Origin: Bog-473 sp963783245
Lineage (GTDB): Bacteria > Actinomycetota > Acidimicrobiia > Acidimicrobiales > RAAP-2
DNA: 64,000 nt
Reading direction: 5' to 3'
NCBI GenBank assembly: GCA_963783245.1
Contig: CAWAMS010000001.1
Location: 62,001 to 126,000 of the forward strand
Both the position numbers and the translations under genes were made by a program. The notes under the pieces are model-generated. The model saw only the letters and a list, made by a program, of their open reading frames with translations. It was not told where the DNA came from and did not search any database. This document shows, piece after piece, positions 43,515 to 53,007 of the stretch (positions within the stretch are counted from its first letter, which is position 1; the number at the start of each line of letters is the position of its first letter).

Positions 43515-44496
43515 ATGGGCAAGCCGTTCTACGCGATGACTTCGACGGTCGATCTCTGCGCCTGGCCCTTTTACTTGGCGGCATTTCGCGCTGCGAGGGC
43601 ACCGGCTCTCGACAATGGACACCCTCGTATCGCTTGGTATCATCTCCTCTGCTTGGTCCGTCTATGTGATGTTCTGGGACAAGACCAACAGAACGACAGT
43701 CCATTTCACAGAACATTCGCTTCATGCTGACCCATCACTCGGTTGGTGGGATCTACCTCGACGCTGCGGCTGGCGTCACCACGTTTCTGCTCGCGGGCCG
43801 GTATTTCGAGGCCTGGTCCAAACGGCGCTCGGGAAATGCCCTCCGTGCGCTGGCCGATCTCGGTGCCAAGGACGTGGGGGTGATGATCGATACCAATGGG
43901 TTCGAACATCGCCGCTCGGTCGCCGAACTCGATGTCGGTGACCGCTTCATCGTCCGACCGTCCGACCAGAGGAAACGGCCGCCACAGATGGCGAAGTCGT
44001 CTTTGGCCAATCGGCGGTGGACCGCAGCGTCATGACTGGCGAGTTCCAGCCCCTCGATGTGAGCCAGGGCGATCTGGTGGTGGGGGGAACGGTCTCAGTG
44101 AATGGACGATTGGTCGTCCGGGCCACAAAGGTGGGCCGTGACACTCAGTTGGCCCAGATGCTCGCGCTGGTGGAGCATGCCCAGAATGAAAAGGCCGCAG
44201 TACAACGACTGCTGACCGCGTCGCCAATGTCTTCGTTCCTGGGGTCATCCTCATCGTGCTTATCACGTTGGCCGCCTGGCTTCTGCTCGGATACCCGGGC
44301 GATCAGGCGTTTACACCGCCGCCCTTTCCGTCCTCGTCATTGCCTGTCCGTGCGCCCTCGGTCTGGCCACACTGGCCGCCCTGTACGTGACGACGGCCGA
44401 AGGAGCCCGAGTCGGGATCTTCTTCAAGGGATATCACGCGCTGGAGGCATCGAGGCGGGTCGACACCGTCGTACTCGACATGGCGATCGATGCAGG
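43515..44496 (+). pseudogene. Decayed copper-type P1B ATPase (CopA/CtpV-like), several frameshifts, catalytic domain lost
   Basis: Pieces of one protein appear in changing frames and in the right order: 'WPFYLAAFRA', 'MDTLVSLGIISSAWSVY', 'DAAAGVTTFLLAGRYFEAWSKRRSGNALRALADL', the actuator TGE in 'DRSVMTGEFQPLD', the metal-binding CPC in 'VIACPCALGLAT', and 'FFKGYHALEASRRVDTVVLD'. At the point where DKTGT should follow, the sequence reads 'LDMAIDAG', so the phosphorylation site and ATP domain are gone. At least five frame changes occur in about 1 kb. This looks like true decay. The following 44497-44769 has no gene I can support. Confidence 0.82.
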
Positions 44497-44789
44497 CCTC
44501 AGTCTGCGCCGCCTCGTGTCGACGGAGAGTGTCCCGGTTGGCGAGTTGGCCATGGCCCACGGAGCCGAGCCTCGTTATGCGCTGGGCGCCTCAAATGGCC
44601 AAGGCGACGCTCGGTCGAGCAAGGTAGCTTTCGGTGTTCACTGTGGTCCGACGCGCATCTCGAACGTCTTGGCTCCGCGTTCTGCTGTGCTGTGTCAGCT
44701 CGTCATGGGTCTGGTGATGGGATACATGCTGGTGACGTTGGCGTAGCCGCTCTCGGCGGTGGACCGGTCCTGACCTTCGTGTTCGAGGT

Positions 44790-45302
44790 CTGTCTATGAG
44801 ATCTGCTCGGGCTCGGGCTACCCGGGAGCGAATGGTGCCTGGTGGGCACGAGCAGACTTCGGCAGCCTCTTGGTAGGACAGGCCGAGCAGCTGGGTGAGC
44901 ACGAAGGCTTCTCTTCGCTGTGGAGCAAGGCAGCCAGGGCATCGGACACCCCGACCTCCTGTCCAATGTCCTCTACCGCCTGCCCGTCCACCGAAAGTCG
45001 GGCTCCCAGCGAGGCATCGCGACGTCGGCGGCGGCTCCGTGTTCGCAGCTCGTCGATGCACCTATTGCGGCGATGGCAAGGAGCCAGGTCCGAGCTGAGG
45101 CATCGCCACGGAAGTTGGGAAGTGCACGAACGGCGTGGATGAATGTGTCCTGGGCCAGGTCGTCGGCACACTGATCGTCCACCAATCTGGCGCAGAGACG
45201 CCAAACCTGCTCGTAGCTACCCTCTACGAGTTGATCGAGGGCACCTCGGTCACCGGTTCTTGCCGCCAGGGCCGAACGGGTCAGTGCATCCACGCCAGGC
45301 AC
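44790..45302 (-). pseudogene. ECF sigma factor (SigC-like), broken by two frameshifts
   Basis: Region 2 is intact in the first frame from 45302: 'YEQVWRLCARLVDDQCADDLAQDTFIHAVRALPNFRGDASARTWLLAIA'. The linker 'RCIDELRTRSRRRRR' lies in a second frame (one base missing near 45070). Region 4, 'APQRREAFVLTQLLGLSYQEAAEVCSCPPGTIRSRVARARADLID', lies in a third (one base missing near 44925). Joined, it is a normal ECF factor of about 170 residues. It is divergent from the membrane-Sco gene. In mycobacteria SigC is linked to copper acquisition, which fits the neighbours. Confidence 0.8.
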
Positions 45303-45456
45303 TCTAAATAGCCCGCTGACCAGACGCCACTCGCCCTTGTCGACAGATTAGAAAGTCCTGAATCCCGGGAACCAGCGGGACATCCCGACCGTCTACCTAT
45401 GTGTGCGCCATGTCGTAGGCGGCACACACTCTCACGACCTCAGGAGGCGGGCCGCT

Positions 45457-47308
45457 ATGCCGGGCATGGGCACAGGGTTGCGGACGAACGATCCCACCAT
45501 CGTCTCCGCCTTCCATTCCGCGCTTCTTCACCAGGGACTTATCGTGTTGTTGATCCTGGCGGTGAGCCGGGGTCACGTTGAACGTTCTGCGATCGCTGCA
45601 GTTCCGCCGCGCCGCCCGAAGCAGTGATGGCATCCAGGCTGTCATTCGCACCGAAGGCTCTCCCGAACCCGCTGCCCGAAGACTTCTGCGAATCTCCTTC
45701 GGTCTGATCTGGCTCTTCGACGGAATCCTTCAGGGCCAGTCCTCGATGCCCCTCGGTATGGTCCCTCAGGTCGTCCGGCCCACGACGGCGGCTTCACCGA
45801 CCTGGGTCCAACACCTGGTAAACGCTGGGGCGACCAGCTGGAGCTTTCACCCAGTCCAAGCGGCGGCTGCGGCTGTGTGGATCCAGATCGGCATCGGTAT
45901 CTGGCTGCTTGTCGTCCCACGCGGGGGGTGGTCACGGGCGAGCGGTCTGGTGAGCGTCGGGTGGGGTCTCGGAGTGTGGGTGTTCGGCGAGTCCTTCGGG
46001 GGGATCTTTGCCCCTGGTCTCACGTGGTTGTTCGGCGCGCCGGGCGCGGTGCTCTTCTACTGCGCCGCCGGCGCCCTGATCGCCCTCCCCGACCGGGCCT
46101 GGGCGACACCTCGCGCTCGGTCGCATCGTTTTGCGTCTCCTGGGGGTGTTCTTCGTCGGCATGGCCCTGCTCCAGGCTTGGCCAGGTCGGGGCTTTTGGA
46201 GCGGGCAGACCCGATCGGGCGGTGTGGGCACGCTCACGGGGATGGTCCAGCAGATGGCGTCAGACGCCTCAGCCTCGAACCCTCTCCTCGTGGGTGACGA
46301 GTTTTGCGTCGTTCGACGCAAGCCACGGCTGGGGCGTCAACCTCTTCGTCGTCGTCGCCTTGGCCGCGATCGGAGGCGCCTTTCTCAGCGCTCGACCCCG
46401 CGTCGTCCGCGTCGCCCTGATCGCCCTTGTCGTGCTCTGTCTGGCCGATTGGGTGCTGATAGAGGACTTCGGTTTCTTGGGTGGGGTTGGCACCGACCCC
46501 AACAGCATGATTCCGATGGCTCTCGTGTGCATTGCCGGGTACCTAGCTTTGACCAGGCCAGTGGGGGTAACGGACGCTGGCGTCGTACCGATCGTGCGGG
46601 CGCCGGAGGATGTCGGTTCCTGGCGCGAGCGTCTGATCACGAGCCCGGGCTATGCGTTCAGATTCGTCGCCGCATCGGCCGCCATTGGGATTGTCCTCGT
46701 CGGCGGTATCCCGATGGCCGTGGCCGCAGCCAGCCCGAACGCGGATCCGATCTTGGCCACGGCGGTCGACGGGACCCCGAACCTCGTAAACTTCCCCGCT
46801 CCGAGTTTTTCAGCTCGTCGACCAACACGATCAGCCGGTCTCGCTGGCCGACCTTCGTGGGAAGACCATCGCGCTCACATTTCTCGACCCGGTCTGCACC
46901 TCGGACTGTCCGATCATCGCCCAGGAGTTTCGCCAGGCCGATCAGATGCTCGGTGCCCTGTCCAAGAAGGTCGTGTTCGTCGCCATCGACGCAAATCCCC
47001 TGTACACCGCGCCGGACTATCTCCTGGCTTTCGATAAGCAGGAGAACCTGTCGCAGATTTCCAACTGGACCTACCTGACCGGGCCGCTCTCCCAGCTGAA
47101 GCCCATCTGGAACAACTACGGCATCCTGATCGGGTACTCGCCGGGCGGGGCCATGATCGCCCACAGCGAGTTGGCCTATGTCATCAGCCCGAGCGGGCGT
47201 GTGCGCTACTCCTTGGACAGTGACCCCGGTGCGTCGACCTCGGCCACGATGTCCTCCTTCGCCGTGACGCTAGCCAACGCCATTACGCGCGCCGTCAACG
47301 GGTCATGA
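45457..47308 (+). pseudogene. Polytopic membrane protein fused to a C-terminal Sco1/SenC-like domain, four one-base frameshifts
   Basis: ATG 45457 follows a perfect AGGAGG. The reconstructed chain of about 615 residues starts 'MPGMGTGLRTNDPTIV', then a TM helix, and a membrane core ('RISFGLIWLFDGILQGQSSMPLGM', 'GWGLGVWVFGESFGGIF', 'GAPGAVLFYCAAGALIAL', 'GTDPNSMIPMALV'). After a last TM comes a thioredoxin-fold Sco domain: 'FQLVDQHDQPVSLADLRGKT', 'FLDPVCTSDCP' (copper CxxxC) and 'HSELAYVISPSGRVRYSLDSD'. Extra bases lie near 45577, 46115, in T4 at 46302-46305 and in T5 at 46806-46810. It probably delivers copper or reducing power outside the membrane. A paralogue is at 50710. Confidence 0.78.
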
Positions 47309-48514
47309 CCCGAGTCCATTCCGGCCTCTGGCGCAGGTGGCGGGCCCAGGCCGTCGTTCCCTTCGTGCTCTTGGCATCGGTCGGGATCAGCGCGCTTGGG
47401 AGCGCCCCGGCCGGTGGAGACCCAACGCCTGGTGGCCCCACCGTCCCGACACCGCTCGCCACGTCGATCCACTCGGGCGCCGGCACGTGGGTGACATTGC
47501 CGATGGGCAATCTCAGCCAACCGCTCAATACGTTCTGGCAGCTCTTCTTCCAGCCCACCGGCACGACGTTCTGGTCGGACAAGGTCAAGGCCACCGCCGT
47601 GGCCACCAATGGCGGTTTGGTGTTGGCGTCAGCCGTCGATCAGCCGTTCGTGGCCGGTGTGCGACCTTCGCACCTGCTGCACTTCTCCCCGCTCATCTCC
47701 ACCGACGATGCGGGCATCTCGTGGTCCAGCGGATTGCTCCCCGAAGGGTTGGCGGCCAGCCCTGGTGCGCTGTCGACAGAATCGAGCGGCCAGTCGCTCG
47801 CCCTCGTGGGCAACGGACTCGGTGCTCAGGTGCTCGTGAGCAGCAGCGGTCTCTCGGAGTGGAGCACCCTCACGACGGCCCGACACCTCGCATCCGGGAG
47901 CAGCAAGACCTGCGGGTTGCGCTCGCTGACCACCGTCGTCTCCTTGACGAACAGCGTGGTCGTGGGAGCGAGTTGTAGCCGGCCGGGCGTAGCGGGGATA
48001 TTCGCCGAGCAGGCGGGGCGCTGGCATCTCGACCCGCTCGCACTGGCGGGGTCGCTCCAGCAAGGTCGGGTCGAAGTACTCACGATGGAACAGACGACCG
48101 ACGGGCTGGCTGCCCTCCTCGGGATCTCGCACGAAGGCGGGGACCGCAGTCGTCGGCGCCTGGACCACGAGCACCGGTAGCTGGGTCGTCTCACCGGCGC
48201 TCACCCTTACTGCGAAAGAGCACCTCGTGTCCGTTGGACCGGCGAGCGGAAGCGGTCTCTTCGTCATCTCCACCGCCCCGTCTGGCTCAAGGCGGTTGGC
48301 CGTCGTCGACGACCCGGGCACCACCTGGGACCAACTGCCGCCTCCACCGTCGACCACGGCCACGGTCGCCTTCAACCCCGCTTCTCCTTCGACCATCGAC
48401 GCGTTCACCGTCCACAACTCGACGATGACCGTGTGGGCATTGAACTCGGGGTCGAGCGACTGGGTAAAGGGCCAAGTCATGCAGGTGGCGATCGAGTTCG
48501 GCTCGTCGGGATGA
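47305..48514 (+). CDS. Exported BNR/sialidase-like repeat protein, frameshift at 48139-48142
   Basis: ATG 47305 overlaps the previous stop. A signal peptide or anchor ('AVVPFVLLASVGISALGSAPAG') is followed by a beta-rich chain with BNR-like motifs 'STDDAGISWSSG' and 'VVDDPGTTWDQLP', and 'SGSGLFVISTAP'. This suggests a small beta-propeller. The frame breaks in a GGGG run near 48140; removing one G restores 'TAVVGAWTTSTGSWVV' to the stop at 48512-48514. About 400 residues in all. Ligand unknown. The zf-HC2 gene overlaps its stop (ATGA), so the genes are coupled. Confidence 0.65.
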
Positions 48515-49032
48515 AGCGCCTTCAGCGATGGGGGCGGGCCGGGCGAGCGGAGCCGTCGTGTGATGCCGTTCGCGAAGCGATTTCGGCGTCACACGACGGT
48601 GAGATGCCAACCCTGAGAGCTAAGGAGTCCGAGACTCATCTTGCCCGTTGTCCGGAGTGTAGGCGTTTCCAACTGAGGGTCAGTACTCTCCCGCGCCAGG
48701 TAGGCCTTCATTCATCGCGTCGCGCACCCGATGCGTTGAAGGAGTTGCTCAGGATCGAATTGGCCCGAACCGTCGGACCTGAATCGCCTGCCTCGCCGCT
48801 TCCGCAGCGCCTTGGTCGAGGCTTTCCGTGGCGTCGAAGCGCCCGATGGATTGGCGCGCTGGCCCCCGCCGTGGTTGCGGCAGTAGTCCTGCCAATGGGA
48901 GCGCTGTCGAGCGCACACGGACTCCCAACGCATGCGCCCTCCCAGTGCACCCTCCATCTCCGATCTCACCAGAGTCCACCGGTGGCGCCACATTCCATGC
49001 CGCTAGTCCCTAATGCAGGGCAGTCGTCGTGA
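48511..49032 (+). CDS. zf-HC2 anti-sigma-factor-like membrane protein
   Basis: A 173-residue protein from ATG 48511. The N-terminal zinc finger has 'CDAVREAISASHDGE' and 'HLARCPECRRFQ', giving H-x3-C-x2-C of anti-sigma factors. A single TM segment 'WIGALAPAVVAAVVLPMGAL' follows, then an exported tail with several His. Its natural partner would be the ECF factor at 44790-45302, which is broken as read. It overlaps the preceding BNR-like gene by 4 bases. Confidence 0.72.
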   Translation: MKRLQRWGRAGRAEPSCDAVREAISASHDGEMPTLRAKESETHLARCPECRRFQLRVSTLPRQVGLHSSRRAPDALKELLRIELARTVGPESPASPLPQRLGRGFPWRRSARWIGALAPAVVAAVVLPMGALSSAHGLPTHAPSQCTLHLRSHQSPPVAPHSMPLVPNAGQSS

Positions 49033-49196
49033 GCCGTGTCGTGCCGACGGCCGCCACCGGAGGCCTCACCCGGTCGAGGTTATGGGGACGTGGATGAACC
49101 CTTGGACCGTGGCCGTCTCAGCGCCGCCAGGAAATGCCTACCGAACTCATCGAGTTGCGCCCGACGCGCCGTCTCGATCTACCGAGGAGATCTCGC

Positions 49197-50120
49197 ATGT
49201 CGAAAAACCCACAAGATCCACGTAAAAACCCCAAGAACAGTAGGGCACCTCAGCCAGCCCCTTCAGCAGGGCGTAAGTACGCCCAGCGCCAGGCGACAAA
49301 ACAGCAAGCTGCGCTTGCGGCCCGAAGGGCCCGTAACCGCCAGATCGGGATCGCTTCCGTCGTCATGGTGCTCGTGATCGTGGTCACTCTCGTGGTGATC
49401 AAGGTGGCGGGAGGCGGCGGCTCATCAGGTGGGTCGGTCTCCTCGCCAGCGGCTGGTACGCCCATACCGACGGCGCAGACGGCCAAACTGACGTCGATTC
49501 CTCTCAGTACCTTGGTCGCTGCGCCTACCACCGGGCTCATCACGTCCCCGCAAGCAATCAAGGACCCGAAGTTGACGGCCTCGGGGAAACCAGATCTGCT
49601 CTTCATCGGTGCGGAGTACTGCCCGGTCTGCGCGACCGAGCGCTGGCCCATGTACGTCGCCCTGGCAAAGTTCGGCACGTTCAGCCCCCAACCAGGTCGA
49701 ATCCATTCCGCGGTTCGAGACGGGGACATCGAGACGATTACGTTCTACGGGACGAAATACTCCAGCCCGTATCTCACCTTCACCCCCGTGGAGACCACGA
49801 CGAACGAGCCCAACGGCAACTACTACGTGACCCTTCAGACGCCGACAGCGGCGCAGCAGAAGTTGTGGAACGCCCATAGCAGCCCCCCAACGTTTCCGTG
49901 GCTTGATTTCGGGGGCAAAGCTGAACTGACATCTGCTCAGTATGACCCGGCCCAACTTGAGGGTGTGTCGTTCGACAATATTGTGGCGGATATCGGCAAC
50001 AACTCGACCGCCGTCGGCGCCGATGTCGATGCATCCGCCAACGTGCTGATCCGGACAATTTGCTCGACGTTGACCACCGACAAGCCCGCTGCAGTCTGCA
50101 GTGCGGTTGGCCATGGCTGA
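49197..50120 (+). CDS. DUF929-type membrane-anchored thioredoxin-like protein
   Basis: A 307-residue protein from ATG 49197, with AGGAG upstream. A basic cytosolic N-terminus ('KNPQDPRKNPKNSR', 'RQATKQQAALAARRARNRQIG') precedes one TM 'IASVVMVLVIVVTLVVI' and a Gly/Ser linker. The exported domain carries 'LLFIGAEYCPVCATERWPMYVAL' with a CPVC redox motif. It is probably a disulphide oxidoreductase outside the membrane. The next gene is VKOR, the usual reoxidising partner of DsbA-like proteins, and overlaps it. The gap before it (49033-49196) holds no gene I can support. Confidence 0.82.
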   Translation: MSKNPQDPRKNPKNSRAPQPAPSAGRKYAQRQATKQQAALAARRARNRQIGIASVVMVLVIVVTLVVIKVAGGGGSSGGSVSSPAAGTPIPTAQTAKLTSIPLSTLVAAPTTGLITSPQAIKDPKLTASGKPDLLFIGAEYCPVCATERWPMYVALAKFGTFSPQPGRIHSAVRDGDIETITFYGTKYSSPYLTFTPVETTTNEPNGNYYVTLQTPTAAQQKLWNAHSSPPTFPWLDFGGKAELTSAQYDPAQLEGVSFDNIVADIGNNSTAVGADVDASANVLIRTICSTLTTDKPAAVCSAVGHG

Positions 50121-50601
50121 ACAGCCGAATCCCCGCTGGCCGTGGTTGGTGGGGATGCTCGCCAGCATCGCGGGCGTCGGTGTAGCCGGCTACTTGACGT
50201 ACGAGCACTACACCGGGTCAAGCAGCCTCGTCTGTTCGGACAAGGGGATTGTCAACTGCCTGGAAGTGACGACCAGTACCTATTCAAAGGTGGCCGGCGT
50301 GCCCGTCGCCGTCTTGGGTTTGATCTTTTTCGTGGTGATGTTGATCCTCCAGCTACCTCCGATGTGGAATCGGCCTGGTTCGGCCATTCGCAGAGTACGG
50401 ATGGCCTGGGCCGTGATCGGCCTGGGCACCGTCTTGTACCTGCTCTACACCGAACTGTTCAAAATCGATGCGATCTGTCTGTGGTGCACCGCGGTGCACG
50501 TACTCACCTTCGTCGTGTTCGTCTCCACCGTGTTCGCAACCCTCAGCACTTCCCCGTTGGACGACGATTTGGATAGAGACCATCTTGAGGAAATGACGTG
50601 A
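50113..50601 (+). CDS. Vitamin K epoxide reductase family protein (disulphide-forming)
   Basis: A 162-residue four-TM VKOR. The loop Cys pair is 'LVCSDKGIVNCLEV' and the quinone-site pair 'DAICLWCTAVHVLTF' (CxxC), with 'YSKVAGVPVAVLGL' containing the conserved Ser/Gly. It passes electrons from exported dithiols to menaquinone. ATG 50113 overlaps the DUF929 gene by 8 bases, which strongly suggests that DUF929 is its redox partner. Confidence 0.9.
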   Translation: MAEQPNPRWPWLVGMLASIAGVGVAGYLTYEHYTGSSSLVCSDKGIVNCLEVTTSTYSKVAGVPVAVLGLIFFVVMLILQLPPMWNRPGSAIRRVRMAWAVIGLGTVLYLLYTELFKIDAICLWCTAVHVLTFVVFVSTVFATLSTSPLDDDLDRDHLEEMT

Positions 50602-50709
50602 CGGATCCCAGCGGGGTGCAGAGTCAGAGCGCAGAACCCAGAGTCGAACTCCATGGCGCCCGAGTTCGTTCACCTTGTTCGAAATGAAGCGACTTAGGGA
50701 CGAAGAACG

Positions 50710-52691
50710 ATGACCGACATCGAGAACGCGGGCGAACTTCAATCCGACACCGAACCGCCGCCCGAGGGACATCGGCAGTCGTTTACCCTTGTCAGGACCC
50801 AGCGCACTCTGCAGATAGTTCTTGGTCTGTTCTGGCTGCTTGACGCCGGCTTGCAGTTTCAGCCGTTCATGTTCGGGAAGGGATTCACCACCACATACCT
50901 CTTGAACAATGCGCAGGGGCAGCCTGATGTCATCCGATGGATCATCACCAACGTCGGGAACTTCGTGGGCCCTCACGTTGCCGTTTGGAACACTTTCTTC
51001 GCCCTGATTCAGGTGGCGATCGGGGGAGGGCTGCTGTTCCGGCGAACCGTACGCCCCGCTCTCGCCATTTCATTCTTCTGGGCCTTCGGGGTCTGGTTCT
51101 TTGGCGAAGGCTTAGGTCTGATCCTTACCGGTTCGGCTTCCGCCCTCACGGGTGCGCCGGGCTCGGTCTTCATGTATGGATTGCTCGGTTTGATGGCATG
51201 GCCACGCAAGACCCGAGCGTCTGCCGACGAAAACGTCGAGATCGTGCAAAAGGTGGGGGTGGCGTCTTCTGCCGCCGCCCAAGGGATCGGGGGGTCGATC
51301 ACACCGCTCGCTGTGTGGAGCGGATTCTGGGCCCTCGCCGCCATTTTGTTCCTGCTGCCGAACAACAGGACGCAGACTTCGGTGTCGAGTGCCATCACCG
51401 GAATGTCATCAGGGGAACCGAGCGCATACGCCCACTTCTTGACCCATTTCGGCACTCACTTCGGTTCTGTAGGGACGCAGAGCGCTTGGTTGCTGGCTCT
51501 TGCCTCCCTGGTCATCGGTGCCGGACCTTTCGTCGCGCGACGTCCGCGGGTCTTTCTTCTTGCCGGGGGACTCCTTTCTCTGGCCTTTTGGGTAACCGGC
51601 CAGGGACTAGGGGGCATCTTCACGGGGTCGGGTACCGACCCCAACAGCGGACCCCTCGTCGCTCTCCTCGCGCTCTCGATGATGCCGACGGCCGAGGCCG
51701 ATGCATTCTTCGACCGAGCTCCGATTGCGTCGCTGCTGCGTTGGAACCCGCTGCTCCCCATCGGTGGAGGCGTGGCGCTGGCGCTCGCGCTGGTGCTCAG
51801 TGCCGCCTATCCGGCGCCTGCCCAGGAGACACGGGTATGGCGATGTCGGGAATGGCCGGAATGTCTGGCACGACGCCCTCGAGTGAAACAGCCAGTACTG
51901 TGTCGTGCACGGCGGGCAATGCCGGGACCACCAGAGCGGGCTTGGATCTGGCCAATACCCCGTACATGATCATGGGTGGCAATGCCGGCATGAACATGAA
52001 CGGCGCCGACGCATCCGCGGCAGCTGGGCTCAACACCACCAAGGCCAACTGGCACTACACCGGACCAGCGTTCTCCAGCGCGCTGGCCCAAGAGCTGCTG
52101 AGCGATGGCGAGAACGGTCCCGACCAAATTCACATGGCGGCCACCGGGTGCGCGTCGGAGCCGACGTTCTCCCAGGAGATCAACTCGGTCCAGTACATTC
52201 AGTCCACCAGCGAGGCGGTGGCCCGCTACGCAGATGTGTCATCAGCGACCGCCGCCGGCTTTGTGGCGGTCTCACCGGTCAACTACCCGGTCGTCTACTT
52301 CGTGAACCCCGCTATCGAGGCGGCTAACGCGGCGGCCAAGCGGACATTGAGCCCCGCGCACGTGGACGGGCTGGTCTACGCCCAGACGCCGTCGGGCCAA
52401 GAGGTATTGGCCGCGGCCATGTACGTCTTACCTTCAACCGTTACCAAACCACCCATGCCGTTCGGCGCCTTGGTGCAGTGGCACCAGCGCACTGCGGTCT
52501 GTGGGCCGCTCTTGGGATCGGCCACCACGCTGAACATCACAGGGTTCCCACCCTGCGGTTCAGGCTCGGTACAGAGTCCGACACCGTACCTGACCATGGT
52601 GTGGCAGATCCCGGTTGCAGGCGGCCCGACGGCCATTCAGCCGCCCGATATTCAGATCGTCGAGGCGGCAGTGATGCAGGCCGCTACCTGA
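50710..52691 (+). CDS. Polytopic membrane protein with Met-rich linker and exported C-terminal domain, frameshift near 51825
   Basis: The first frame to about 51825 encodes a membrane core paralogous to 45457-46800: 'QIVLGLFWLLDAGLQFQPFMFGKG', 'FFWAFGVWFFGEGLGLIL', 'GAPGSVFMYGLLGLMA' and 'GTDPNSGPLVALLAL'. One base is missing near 51825. The other frame continues with Met-rich 'GMAMSGMAGMSG' and 'YMIMGGNAGMNMNG', then about 200 residues with 'ARYADVSSATAAGF', 'YFVNPAIEAANAAAKRTLSPAHVDGLVYAQ' and 'LVQWHQRTAVCGP'. Met clusters of this type bind Cu(I) outside the membrane. Total about 660 residues. The tail resembles an exported domain seen beside copper oxidases. Confidence 0.75.
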
Positions 52692-52740
52692 TGACGAGTA
52701 CGAACGGCGACCCGCGCCGCATCTCGCTGGTGACTGATTC

Positions 52741-53007
52741 CTACCGGCACTCCGAGCAGTGCCCAATGACGTCCACCGCATGAGAGGTTGGTTCGAAACC
52801 TTGGTTTGCGGCCAGTTCCTGCACCATCTTGGCCACAGTTCGCTCAAATGCCGCAGTTGGGGTCACGTCGATGACTCGGCCGCAGCTCGTGCACAAGAGA
52901 TGATGATGGTGCTCGGTCAGGTCCTCGGCCAGCTCGAACCGGGCGAATTCGTCACTGGCGGCGATGCGTCGGACTACCCCGACACCTTGAAGATCGAGGG
53001 AGTTCAT
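52741..53007 (-). pseudogene. Truncated Fur-family regulator (dimerisation half only)
   Basis: An 88-residue fragment reading 'LQGVGVVRRIAASDEFARFELAEDLTEHHHHLLCTSCGRVIDV' and ending 'VIGHCSECR', i.e. the metal-binding half of a Fur protein. The winged helix (about 50 residues) is missing because the sequence directly upstream is the 3' end of the DUF2254 gene. It overlaps that gene by 4 bases. It cannot bind DNA alone and is probably a remnant. Confidence 0.75.

Noticed and set aside
43476..45456. Prophage or insertion sequence as the cause of the decayed region
   Set aside because: Although it borders a tRNA gene, I see no integrase, transposase, or repeat of the tRNA 3' end that would mark an attachment site.
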